From contig JACDOX010000009.1 in the NCBI GenBank assembly GCA_014549065.1, positions 6,944,131-7,008,130 of the forward strand: DNA of 64,000 nucleotides, read 5' to 3'. Positions 50,001-62,879 of the stretch are shown piece after piece. Every line of letters begins with the position of its first letter. Within the stretch, counting starts at the first letter, position 1. This DNA comes from Cardinalis cardinalis (taxonomy: Eukaryota > Chordata > Aves > Passeriformes > Cardinalidae). Made by a program: the position numbers and the translations under genes. The notes under the pieces were generated by a model, which had not been told where the DNA came from, did no database searches, and saw only the letters and a program-made list of their open reading frames with translations.

Positions 50001-52786
50001 GTATTCTTATCATGCAGGTTTTTCTGACTGCATCTTTCTTAATCTGTTATCTGTTAAAATTTCCTTTCAAAATTGTTTAAAATCTGACAAGCACCAGCTT
50101 CAGAGAATTCGTAAGGTATTTCAAATGTGATTTTAAAAACATAATGCTACCATTATAAATAAACTCTTACCTTGAAGTCTAAAATAGGCGTATGTAATTT
50201 AAACTATCACTACTGAGAACAGACAAATCTATTTTAAGATACGATGGTTTGACTATATTTCTCTCCATATCACTGGAGAAAAGGTTTTTTCTTTGGATTT
50301 TTAAAGACTGTTTCAGTATTGCTTTTTATTTTGTTAGATAGCTTTGTGGATTAGTAACAGGATTTTTCAAAACCATTAGGTTTTGAAAAAAGCACGGGTT
50401 GTGTCTTGTGTCTGCGGCATTCATGCTTATTTTTATATGGAACACTGAAAGAATGCGGTATTAACAACAACAAAAAGAAAACACCCAAAAACAAAAACCT
50501 AAACCAAACCCCAGCTCTAGCGTTATGTATTACAGCCTCCTGAAAGATTTTGTGAAAATTCAATGCCTTAAATATGCACTGTATATTTGCACATGAAACA
50601 TATATCTGTGATCTGCAGTTTTCTGAGAAATGTAGCTGGTTAGTGGCTTAGTCCTCTAAAATCTGGCATTTAGCTGTTTGAAACAACCCATTCCCAAATG
50701 TTATGAAATTAACTTTGTCTGGATTTTTTTTCCTCAGAAATCCATGATCACAGCACTAAAACTTGCTTGTTTTCTGCTGTGATTTTTATCATGGATCAAT
50801 GACTCCATGTCAGCTTACGGCCGCTGACTCTTCCTAGGTAACAGACCTGGGACAAGGAGTTAGTGCATGCCAGCTTTTTTGGGTAATACTGCCTTGGACA
50901 GGACCTAGGCCTTGCACAATGGGGAGATGAGTCCAGTAGTTAGTTGCATTTGAATGGCTTCATAAGAGGGGGGGACGATGATATCTGCTTTCTGATTGGT
51001 ATCCAGTATTATTTCTACATCATTCATCGTTCTGCAAACAAAATCCTCCTGCATTTCTCTTGTGGGGCTCAGGACACTGCTGTGAAGCCCTTTGCCAAGA
51101 TGATGCTTTAGCTGTGGCAGAATCCTTGCTCTTGAGGTGCCAGTTGGTTTGGCAGCTTGGTGTCAGGGCTGGTGAAGGGGGAGCAGAGAGCCTCCAGGGG
51201 GAGAGTCAAGGGAAGCAGCCCAGATTCCCAGTCCTTGTCCAGCTGCTGGCGTGGCAGTGCACGCGCTGCGGCTGCAACGAGAGTGTCAGCAAGTCTGCAG
51301 AGGTTTGGCTTCCTGCTGTCACTCATCTGGTGTGACACAATGAAGGCATTAGGGCTGAGGAGGAGACTGGCATAGCAGCTGTACAATGTTCATTTTAAAA
51401 TTATTTTTGTCCAGGATCTTTAGACCTGTCTCAGTTCTCACAGTCAGAGAACNGAGATGAAGTCAGCAAAGTACTGGTTTTGTTGATCTTGCCGGTTTGT
51501 CAGTGTTCAGACCAGGGTTTAGTATGACCTTCAAACGGCTTTCTTCCTGCTCCTGCTGCACTGTACTGCCAATGGGGACAGAAGCAGTACCTGTCATTCC
51601 TCCCAGGGTAGCCGGGACTCTGGTTCTTGTCCAGCTACCTCTTTTTAACCCGGACTGCTCTTCATTCTATGCCTACTTATAGATCCTGGGACACTCCCTT
51701 GTCATCTCACAACATTACTAAAACCTTTTCCCACCAGATGGATGTGGTGGAGGGGTTGATTTGCAGCTATCCTATCCCATCTGCCTTGACCTAAAAGGCA
51801 CTGAAGCTAAAAAGCTTTGTTTGGAAGGCTGTTATGCCAAGCTCCAGGCTCCTTGCTCAGGCAGGTTCTCTCCTATTAAAGGCAGCTGGGTGGAGCATTA
51901 GTACGCTTGCAGGTTACTGTCATTTGTCATATGAGGTGACCTAAATCAACTGAGTGATCTACCTATCTGGGACAAGCACCCACACAATTCCTTCCTCCTG
52001 CAGCATCTTTTGATGCCCTCATTCCAGCNTAGATGACAAATACTTCTCTTGAGATCATGTTCATTGCTTTATTCATCCTACGCATTAACCAGAATCTTTA
52101 TGTGTTCTTGTGGATCACCCGTTAAGTTGGTTGACTTGGGGCAGGGAGGGGGTTTAGGAATTAGACAGCATCCAGGTGTATTTAAAGCAGAAGTAATGTC
52201 CTGGGGATGTAAAAGAGAATTGTGGGAATTTATTGTAGGAGTTTCAAAATGTCAGCTCAGCTGTTCTCACTTCTGCCATGTCCTCACTCTAAAGTGATTA
52301 GCTCAGGACTTTTCTGATAGAATACCTGAGTTTCAACTTCTGCATCTNGCCACAGAGGTAAGTATGGATTCAAAGGATGTGTCAGCATGAATGCAGAGAT
52401 GTGTCTGCTGACTGTCAGGTTATCTGGGCTTGAGTCAGAAGCCAGGCCAGGACTGANGCCAAATCCTGCTCTCAGCTGTTTCTTGGTCATGTTAGTGAAC
52501 TTTGGGGAAAAAAGATTTGGTTTTGCATGTTTCCAGGGCTAAGGGGGAAAACATGGTTTCACTTACTGCCCTTTACTGTTCATTCCAAGCAATCCTCTTC
52601 TCTCCTTTTAGCGCGTCATCATAGAAGCAATTAACACTTTTGCTTTTTTTTCTCACCCCAATGAGAGTTGTTTGCTTCTTCCAGCAATGCCAAGGGACTT
52701 TGACTCATCCAGGACGTCCAAAACTGACCCCTGGGTTTGTAGGCAGTGTGAATTTATTGTCCTTCCTGTTCCTATTGTTTCAACAG

Positions 52787-52912
52787 GTTCCCACAGCCAG
52801 TGTCACCATAGAAGGAGCATCTGCCCTCAACCGCGTGCGCTGGGCCCAGGCTGGGAAGGAGGTCGCAGTTGGTGACTCTGAAGGCCGCATATGGGTCTAT
52901 GATGTTGGAGAG
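52787..52912 (+). CDS. DYNC1I1: DYNC1I1 exon 16 (last WD40 blade)
   Basis: This 126-base exon encodes 42 phase-0 residues from VPTASVTIEGASALNRVRW to GRIWVYDVGE. The acceptor is TTGTTTCAACAG at 52786; the donor GAG|GTATCT is the weakest in the window. The RWAQAGKEVAVGDSEGRIWVYD stretch is the final blade, whose last strand carries the WVYD version of the WD signature. Val replaces Ile in IWVYD, and Thr replaces Ala in SVTIEG, relative to the mammalian protein as I recall it. The last exon (beginning LAVPHNDEW in mammals) was looked for downstream to 64000 and not found, so the following intron exceeds 11 kb. Confidence 0.97.
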
Positions 52913-55900
52913 GTATCTTCTATTGGGATTCTTTTGTGGTTTGTTTGTTTTGATGGGGTTTTGTGTTTTGTTTCTGAGGTCAACTCCTGGAGATTGCCAC
53001 ATCCAAGTTGAAGAAAGAAATCTGTCTTGCTCTTTCAGTGGAGTCCTCATTGAATTTCGGTTGCCAACAGTGTGTTAATCATAAAGCTACCTTGCAAAAG
53101 AGTTAACTTGTTGAAGTCTCATGAGAGAAGTTTCTTTTAAAAGCTTCCAGTCTTTTTCAAGCTGTTTTTTTATAATGATCCTGTGGGTACATTTGGAAAA
53201 AGTTAGAAGAACATAAAGAAAAAATTGAGGTGCAAAAAGAGGCAATGCTGTTCTAAAATTGGTCCTAAAGGGTTCACCTTTTATACTCCAGTATCTCTTA
53301 TTTTATGACTGGTTTATTGCTCTAAGTTTTTGTCAGCCTGACATGCATAGAATGCATCTGTTCTTTTGATACTGCTTCATATGTCTGAATATGTGCAAAA
53401 GTACTAACAGGAGGAAATGAGAGGTGTCATTTTGAAGGATAGTAGGGGCATGCATGATAGACTATAGCAGAATGCATATTCTGTGTCTAAGGCTGCTCTC
53501 AGTTCACTCTGCTGCATCTTATAACAAGCATCTAAACTGCAGTGTGTTTGGCAGTGATGAATCTAACTCTTTGTTGATGAATGCAGTATAAAAGTGTTCC
53601 ATCGGCACTACAATCCCTTGGAACAGGTAAGAGTGAATCTCTGAGCAATCAGCTTTTATGTAGAGAATTTGTTTTCCATCATTATCTGTGATAGGATACT
53701 GAGATACCCATCTCTACACAGTAGGGAAGCATTATAGAATGCATACAGAATTATCTGTAACTCTCATAAAGTGATTTTATGGCCCATAGCAAAATTGCTT
53801 GTGCATGACTCATATTTTTGGATTTCATTCACTAGTGCAGGAGTTGCCCTTCCTCAGAAATGTTTGCTGAAACTTCTTGCCATGTTGTTACCATAATCTC
53901 TAAATTGTCTTAGGTTACTGTGCTCAGATTTCCACTGTGACACTGGCAGGTCAGCTGTTTTTATTTATTTTTCGTTTTGCATGATTGTTCTGTCTTTCAA
54001 GTGACACGACAGGCTGTGGAAATGTCTTTGATGACAGCACAGTCTGATCTTGTCTGAGAGTCTAGACAGGCTGTAGAAATGTATCTTTTTGCATATCATA
54101 CACCAGACCATTCATAGGACTATTTACTCCTGCAAGCTCACCCAGAAGAAAGTAGTGTTCTGTGCAGTAGTAGCAGTATTCAAGTGTTTGACCTTTCCCG
54201 CGTATAATAAGAAATCATCTTGCAAAACGAGTAGTGATACACTCGAATAAAAAAGAAAGACAGGCATCTATTACTTGAAAAAGAAGGCAGAGTCGTTCAA
54301 CAGTATTGATTTGTGTGAGTCCAGTTCAGTGTAACATAAAGAGTTCTGCTTCAGGGATGTTACAGAGGCTCAGTGTCTCCAGCTCAGCTCCCTGTGTGCT
54401 TAAGTAAAGCGATGGATGTCTCTCCACAAGGCTGCTGAGAGACCATTGCCAATCCTGCTCTGCTGTAATGAATGAAGGAGCTCATTAAGTTGTCTCCTGG
54501 TTCAGTCAGGCGGTATCAGTCTCTGCAGTAATTCCTGCATGAAATTTAGGAGAGGTCATCTGGGCTGCAGCAATGCTGGGGCTGCTGTGTTTGTTAGTGC
54601 CTTTTTCTGGTTTAAAAGAGAAGGGTTCTCATATATTCTCTAGGCCAACTGTTGTCACTATAAAGCCTCAAGTGAGATACAGAAATACTTTGCAGATCAA
54701 GAGCCTGGAACCAAGGGCATGGACAGTGAGTAGCAGCCTCTTGGGTCATGAAGCCTGTGGGGCAGTCTGTGAAGAGCTCTTTGATGAGAGATTCCGTCCT
54801 TAGCTGTCCTCAGGCATGACGCATGGGGGATTCACAGTGCACGTACACTCTTGGGAGTGTCTGCTACAGAATTGTGGCAGCCTTTTAAGGATTTTGCTTT
54901 ACTTCACTGTGCAGACACTGGCCAGTTTTTGGCTCAGCTGTGGTCCTCCTTTGACTGTCCGTTTTGTAGGAGTTTGATTCTGGGATNAGATTCTGGGATT
55001 TGATGGGGCTGCTCTGACAGTTTAAAAAGAAAAGTTCTCCTTCCAACCGTCCTTAGCCACATCCCTTGCTGCCCAGTTTTTGTGCAGGTAGAAGGGCTTG
55101 TCACCACTCATATTGTGCAGAGAAATACAGATCAGTAGAGAAGTATTTATTTATTTTTTTGTTTTGTTTTCTTTGGGCTGTTTTTCTCCATGAAATGACT
55201 CAAGTGGGAGTAGACGAGTGAGCACATAGCTGCGGTCAAGGAGCTGGGAGCTGGACTATACAGCACCCAGCAGCAGCTAACTTTCCTATTTGACCCAGCA
55301 CTATTGCAAATCCTGGCACTAAGCTGGGAAAGTTGACCTTTCAGCAGCAGCACTCTCCTGGTTTCCTACAACATCATCTTCTGAAAAGGCCTCATCACTG
55401 GAAGACCTCATCTCTGCCTGGCTGATAACTCAGTAGCATCCACTTCTTTGAAGGAGCATCTCCCTGATTTGGGAAGATGNGTGTGATTACTTGCATTAGA
55501 AAGTCAGCAGGCCACTTTACAAAGACCCTAAATACACTCACTGAAATCATTAATGCTCCACTTATACTGCACCCTTTTAAAAACCTTTGTTTACTTGTGG
55601 CTCTTCCAAATGTCACATTAGATCAGCTGTAAACTCATAAAGCACTGGTTCCAGCAGAAGAAAAAAATACTGTATTTTTAATAGTATTTATTAAATACTG
55701 TATTTTTTAAAACAGCATCGTATCTTTGAATTTCACCTTACTAGATAAACAGTTTTTCTTACCTCTTTCTTAGACAGCATTGATTCTGTGCTGATTTTAA
55801 TCAGAGCAGAAAACATCAGGCTATCAACCATTAAGGAAAAAATTAAGTGGTAGGAATTTTTACTTTGATAGATTCATCACAGTTTTAAGGAACTATCCCA

Positions 55901-56872
55901 GAGAGCAGTAAAGTTTACTGCTGCTATTAACCCATATGGTATAAAAAGAAAACATATGACCTAAGTGAAGAACATAAGACATAGGGCCTAACCTTGCATC
56001 CTTTGTGAAGGTAAGGAGTGTGGGATCGAGGCTGTTTTCACTTGTGTAAGAATTTAGGATTTGACCCATGTTGATATGTTATCCAGTCATGGTCTTTATG
56101 ACAACAAGAAATGTCAGACACATGAAGAACATGGCAGGGTCCATGACCAGGGAGTTAAAAATAATGGTGACACTTTCAGTTAGGCTATATAGTGTTATCT
56201 CCTTTGACTGTGTAGTTTTAGTTGTTTGATTTTGGCATCACATCTGAAAATAACTGAACACATTTATTTTCACAGCGAGGGGTCTATTTTCTCCTCTATG
56301 CTTATGCTTTATGCCCATTAGCATTAATGGGAGTTACACACACACAGTTCCAGCAGAGAGGAGACTTAAACAGTCCATATAGATGTGTTCTTGTGGATCA
56401 GTAAGCACTGTTTTAAAGAATGTGAATTATGAAATGAAATAAAAACCCAAACACGCAAAAATCCAATTGTTTCAGTGTGATGGGATCTTAAACTAGTACA
56501 TATAACCAATCATGTATATGCACTTTAATCTCTGCAAGATCTAAAATTTCAAACCTCTGCTGGCATAGTAGTTGTGGTATTATTATTGTGATAGCTTGTA
56601 TAATATATTTTAGCCCCTTTAGCCTTATGGCTTCTTTACTGGGCAGCAAGTTTTCTGTATGGTAGAAGCTGATTTTAACAGAACATGGACCACTGCCTAT
56701 AGATTTATTCACATGTTCAGGTGATTGATAGTTAGACCGAACTGCATGTCTGTTTTGCAGATCTGTTTTCTAGAAAGCTTGCTCCCATTGTGCACGCTTC
56801 AGTGATGTTACACAGTGCCTGCTGTCATAAATATTCTCTAACAACCATGTTTGTTGCTTTCCGTGCTTATCA

Positions 56873-56986
56873 CAAATGCTCTTTGCACCTTTGCTTGTAA
56901 AAGAAGCAGCTTCTCATCCACATTCTATTATTTCTTCTTTTTTCCCATTTATCTCTTCCAGGTCATATTCTGCTTGCACTGTGAGT
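56873..56986 (+). repeat. Diverged direct duplicate, copy 1
   Basis: This segment of about 114 bases recurs at 59302-59422 in the same orientation. Shared words include CAAATGCTCTTTGCAC at the start, AAAAGAAGCAGC in the middle and ATCTCTTCCAGGTCATATTC at 56951-56970. The copy ends with a pyrimidine tract and AG at 56960-56961, then 19 bases, then a donor-like GTGAGT at 56981-56986. Confidence 0.85.
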
Positions 56987-59301
56987 ATGTAGATAGAAAC
57001 TGTGAGTCCATGACTTATTATTTCATTCTAATAAAATATAAAACAAGTTTGCAGCATAGGATCACAGAATTTGAAACTGCAATCACAAGGAACATAATGC
57101 AGCACATTATTTTGCTAAAGTGGTTACAGGACAAACTATTGCATCTGTTTGGCAGTCCTTCAGACAGTTCTAGTCTTGCTTTTAACAGGCAACTAATGTG
57201 ACAGGTGGACTGGAGAGAAGCAAGAAAATGTCTTTCTCAAAACCATCCAGGAAGACTGGCTCTGCCAACAAAGCAGTTTCCTGGGATTCTTTGTACAGTT
57301 GTTTCCTCTGTCCTTGTTTCCTTGCAGTGAAATCAGAATCCTTTGGATGTTCATGTGACTTTTTTAGGTTTCAGAGTTAATACTGCCTTAAGCCTTTTTA
57401 GGGCTGCTGTGTTAGGTTGTTTGTGTACTTGCCCATTTGCTCCATCATAGGTGTTAATCCCATATCTCATTTTCAAGTACATGACCAGCGAGGGAGGAGC
57501 TGGTAACTGCCCTGAAGTACATGGATGAAGTGGTACAGTAAGGATATCCCACTGGTGCCTATAAAATAATTTCCTTTGATTCCAGCAGCCTTTAACAGCT
57601 GCTCTGAGATTTTTAGGGTTCTAGACAGAAACAAAAGTATATTTGTGACCAGCTCTCACATTTTGGTATGACTATTGAGTCACTTATTTTTCTGGCTAGA
57701 GTGAGGAAGCATTTGTACTTTGTACCTCTGTCTTGTGATCCCTGTGTTTCACTGTAGATTTCATATGGAAAACACATANCCAGCATCTCTTTCATGCAGT
57801 TAAAAGCTGCTGTAGCCCAGAGAGAGAAATATGAAGCTAGGTTTTGTGTCATGTAGTTATTCAGGTAGATTTTCCAGTAGGTTTGCTTTTGCCATCATAA
57901 AGCTTCTGTAGAGCATATATTGAGTTGGGAAATGTTTTTGCCACAAAAGCAGAGTTGAGACTCGCCATAAAACATTTTATTTTAAAATCTGTGTTGAGTT
58001 ACAAGTATTTTTGGAACACAGATAAATGGCTCACGCACATATCATGGAGGCAAATTTGAGCAATAATAAGGGGTTGTGCTTACAACCAAGTTTTATTCAA
58101 AAACATTCAAAGATGAAGTAAGACACAGGAGTTACAACAACATGCAGAATCCAGGCATAAAGGATAATTAAATTTCACTGTTGATATTTCTGCTAGGGAG
58201 GTTGGAACTCTGGCCTCAGAGAATTTTAAAAACATGTTTTAACAAAGCAGAATCTCTTAAGAATTGTTGGAAACGTAAAGAACTATGGTTTTGATTTGCT
58301 TCCTCTTTCCCCTCAGTTTTGTAAGTTGAAAGATTTTAAAACTGGAAGCATTTAGAGATGACAAAAAAAAAAACAACAGGAACTTCAGCTTTTTACTTGA
58401 ATAATGTCTGCAATATTGAGCAGAACAAGCTCCTCGTCCCTCATCATTTCAGTTTTGACTCTTATAGTCTGTATTCACAAAGGGATTTTTGAAGTAGGTT
58501 AAATAAGAACTCCCTAATGAAAAAAACGCACTAGTTTGAAATCAGTCAATTTAATTACTGTGTTTTATGAAGGCCATTACCCATTGCTGATTACTAGGGT
58601 GATAAAATCTTTAAGCTTTGGTAGCCTCCATAGGGGGTGAACTGATCTAAGTAGAGCAAAGTCCAGTCATTATCACCCTAAATGCTTGTGTTTCTCATTA
58701 CAATATTCATTACTTTAGGTTACTGTGAACGCTTTGAGGTCTTTATGTAAGCACTGGTTTATTCCTCTGTAGAAAAACAATGTTATGTTGATAAGTTAAA
58801 ACCAAGTGTTTATATACTTCTACAGTTTAAAATGAAGCTTAGCTACATTCATACATAGAAATGCACAAGTTTATACCTCTGAGTATAAATTTCCCTATAC
58901 ACACCTATTGATGGCTGTTTGCTTGTCAGTGAGGTTGTATTAGTCTGATAAGAAATGGAAAGGGATATGAGTTACCTTGTTATTTCAGTCCGTTTGGGTA
59001 CTTAAAGAAGCTGGAATGGAGGCTTATGTTCCTAATAACAATCTTTGTTAGGGAGGTACTTTGCAAGAGGGAAAACTGAGCCGTGATCTAATTAATCTGA
59101 GTTACCTAAGGCTGGTTACTGAGGATTGGAGATCTTTATCTCCANTGCCAGCCTGGGCCCTTGTGCTTCCCTTTCTCTGCCACCTCTTGCGTATCGTGTG
59201 GCATCACTGGCTCTCTGCCCTTCTCCGTCTCCCTCATCGTGGGTTTCAGACTTACAAAGCAGCTTCATAAAACTGGTGTTGTTTAAAAGATCAAAACTTT
59301 G

Positions 59302-59422
59302 CAAATGCTCTTTGCACTTTTGGTTATAAAAGAAGCAGCCTCTCATCCACCTTCTATTATCTATTTTCCCCCTTTTTTCCNATTTATCTCTTCCAGGTCA
59401 TATTCTACTTTGCAATGTGAGT
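59302..59422 (+). repeat. Diverged direct duplicate, copy 2
   Basis: The second copy of the segment at 56873-56986, about 2.4 kb downstream, with small insertions in the pyrimidine tract. The 20-base shared word lies at 59386-59405; AG at 59395-59396 is followed by 20 bases and GTGAGT at 59417-59422. The pair may be a local duplication or two members of an unrecognised dispersed repeat. Confidence 0.85.
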
Positions 59423-62400
59423 GCAAAATCCCTTATTCTTATGTTTTAAAAAGTATTTTATTTTAAAAAAGAACCCTTGAAATGGGTCAGAGAGGGATGT
59501 GGATGTGGGTTATGGGGAGAGGAGAGTAGCCTGTAGAAAGGGACAGAAGAACTTGGTGTGACTAAGCCAGGGAAGCATGAACCTGGTGGCAATATAGATA
59601 TTCCATGTCCTTGCAGAGTGCTTGGGGCCAGAGGAAGAGACCTAGTGGAGCTGGGGACATGCTGCCACCATGGCATGTGGCTGCAAGCTGGCCATGTATT
59701 CATTTGAGTCAAAAATTAGAATGTTTTTAACTATCAGAAGGCTGAAGTCCCAGAGTGGGTGGAGACAGTGGGACAAACGTCCTCCCAAAGTGGAGCCTGT
59801 CCCCAGGATTTTGTGATGTGCTTGTGTGTGATGCAGGCATGGGTCACACCTGGTGTACAGGGTCACCCTCCTGCCCATGCCCAGGTGTTTGGTTGTTCCT
59901 GGCAACAACAGTTTCTTCTGTTTCTCTCTCTAGATAAATGGACATGAAATTCTACTTCCATTTTACTGCCTGAATGTTACTTATTAGAATTAAAGGAGGA
60001 AGTTTCAGATTTTTAATGAAAGTACCTCTTTTTCTCATTTGTTGATTAGACAGTGAAATTAAATGGGTATTAGTGAAAACAGACAGAAAGGGTGGGAGTT
60101 TTAAATGGTCATCTTAAAAATTCATTTGATTCTTTATTCTTAGCTTCCACTTGCTTATGATGAAATATTTCAGCAGTTCTCCAGAGGCAGCTTAGTAGCT
60201 CCCCAGCAGATTTCATGGGGTAAAAAGACATGAGTTTTCAATATGGTAGAAATATCTTTTAGAAGAATTATTGAACTTCTCATCATATGAAATAAAAACC
60301 TTAAGAAACCTAGTCAACCGACCAACAAAACTGGCCCTAGTCCTTTTCATTCATTTGCACNCTACTTTTAAAGCTGACTTATGTTTCCTTTTCCTTTGCA
60401 AAGGCCCAGATCCTCCCCCTGCAGAGAGGATCAGAGAGAACAAGCCACATGTGACAGGAGTTAGTCATGTAGCTTAATACACTATTGGAAGGCACTCAGA
60501 TAACCAAGTGATGAGAGCAGCAGAAGAGAATCTGTAAGAGATCATTCCCTTTCTGCACAGTGCAGCCTGCAGGAGGGGGAGAAGGGAGAGCTCTGTGTGA
60601 CAGTCTTCCTGCTGGTATTTTCCTGCTGAGATGGGAAGTACTGTAAAGGGCAAGAGAAAAAGAGCAAAGGGAAGCCCAGATGGGACATACTTGTCTGTGC
60701 ACATGGACACTACTCAGGCTTCACTTCTAGTTCCTCAGTCACTGCTTCTCCTGAAAACTTGTCAAGAGGCTTAGTGGCAAAGAGAATCTGGCTCCAGGCT
60801 TTCTGTGGTAGCTGTAGCTGAGAGAGCTTTAGCTGGTCTGCCCCTATCCTAACCCTGTACTGTGGAACTCTATGGGGGACCACGGCTGTAGTCAGTGCAT
60901 ATTAGCTGTGTCACAGAGTATGNAGTTTAAATATCTAGTTAGTCTATCGGGTGGCATTTGCTCTGAAATTTTTTTACCCCCTTTCTGATGCAAAAAGAAA
61001 CGGTACTGAAAAATGTCCATTGCTTTAAGTGACAGAGTGTGGAAGAGGAGAATTGCCAAGTATGAAATTTAATTTAAGCTCAGTTTGTGTGGAGCAATTT
61101 GCAAATTTCATAGAAATCCATGACTTATCATTGTGGTGTTAAAACACTTCTGAGANAAGAGCTGTTTTGTATAATTAATTTTTTTTCAAGGGACTTCTGT
61201 GGTTTCAACCTGTCACATCCAGTAGCAGTTTTCATTTTGAGAATCCTTAACTATGTTTTCAATCTTTATGGGTTGCAGAATGGTCTGTATTTTGAACATA
61301 CAAAAAAAATACTTAATGCGTGACTTGGAAAGTAATAGTTAAAATATCAACCGAGGATAACTCTGGGTCTTAATACATCCTATTTTGCAGCTAAAATTCT
61401 ATATTCTGTGTTTAATTTAAATGTGAAATCTATACTGCAGTGCCTAAAGTGATGGAAGAGTCTGTGTCTGAAATGGAAAAAAAAAGAAACAACAAATTAA
61501 AACCCACTGCTATTTCATGATGGATGAGCTCTTGCAGATAACGGGATGTGTACAAAATCTCAGAAAAGGCAGCAACTCACCTGCTGGCTAAAATCTTTAA
61601 TCAGTTTATAAGCTGCTGTGGTGAGAGTCCATTTGCCAGCTGAGAGCCAGAAAGCTGTTGCAGAAGTCCTTTACAGTTCCTGTTCTGACAGGTTTCCTGG
61701 CATGAATCATGGCATGGACATGGCCAGCTTGGTCTGGAGGGGAAGCAAGCTGAGCTGAGTATGATTTATTTCTTCCCTGAGGCAACAGTCCTTCATGCAG
61801 CTGATTTTCCAGGGAGGCACCTTTTGCAGTGCAGCCACCCCACAAGCTGAAGCTTTGGTATTTCAAGTGAGAATTATGAACCCATTCTTCCAATCAATGT
61901 AGTTGTCAGTAAAAAAAAAACCAAACCAGTAGGTATTGGAAAGAACAGGTGGAGGGCTCCTTACCTTCTAGTTCAGTTCATTTAGTATTTTTAGGCTTTC
62001 TTGTGCAATGATGACAACTGATAACATAATTTGGTAGGGGAGGAATCCTGATGCCTTAGGNCCAAATGTTAAATGTCCTGAAACACATGTAAAAAATTCC
62101 AGGAGTTTTCATTGACTTTGAGAAATGACAATTGGAGCAGGGCTGAGATCCCCNTGGGAGGTGAAGGCAGGCAGCATGCCTCACTGTTTTTGTCAATCCA
62201 CCTGTAAATTGGGGGCATTATAGAAGAAATGGAATGGCAGGAACTGCAAGAACTTTGTTGCTTAGGGCACCACCTCTGTTGAAGCAGAATTGTGATCTTT
62301 CCTCAAGCATGGCAGATGCTCTTTCTGCTCTTTCTGCTGATAACTTCTTTTGTTTCTAAGATCTTAACAGGCCAATACTCTCTGCCACTAAAAGTATCCC

Positions 62401-62862
62401 TTGAGGGAGATGTGTAAGAGAGGCTCCTCCCAGATTGATTGGTGAAAGCAATGGGCTGAAGAACAAGCTATAAACTTGTAGTCAGCCATAGTATTTTAAA
62501 AATAAGAGGTGATTTAAGGAAATAAAAGTTTTTGAAATTTCAGTTTGANGTCAACTCTTTCAGGATGACTGATGATTACTGAATGTTTTATCCTCTGTAG
62601 TCGATATCAAGTGCAGCATTTTGATACGTTAGTTGAGGGAGGCATAATCTGTTTGATAGCTTGGACACCNTTCCTGGTTAACTCAGGAGAGCCTAAGCCA
62701 ACTCTGGTTTTGGAAGTGGAACTATAGCATTGTCTACAATTAAAAATACTTCCCACTTCCTTGTTTTCTTTTCTATATGCCCTATCAAGTTGTAATCCTT
62801 CAGGCTGAAGTTTTCCATAATTGGTGTTTGCTTCTAGCTCAGGTTTTGTTGTTTCTTACTTC

Positions 62863-62879
62863 TTTTTTTTTTTTTTTTT
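62863..62879 (+). repeat. 17-base T homopolymer
   Basis: A homopolymer in intron 16. No adjoining retrotransposed sequence was recognised, so it is not called a minus-strand insertion. Confidence 0.8.

Larger units (their letters stand above)
46529..52786 (+). other. DYNC1I1: Intron 15
   Basis: A 6.3 kb intron. The first 450 bases continue the CpG island; a T-rich run with interspersed G (46989-47067) follows, then moderately GC-rich shore to about 47300. From about 48000 the sequence turns AT-rich, with several TAATTA-like words around 48950-49330. No additional exon was recognised. Confidence 0.85.

Noticed and set aside
62863..62879. Poly-T as the tail of a minus-strand retrocopy
   Set aside because: No transcript-like or LINE-like sequence and no target-site duplication was recognised beside it.
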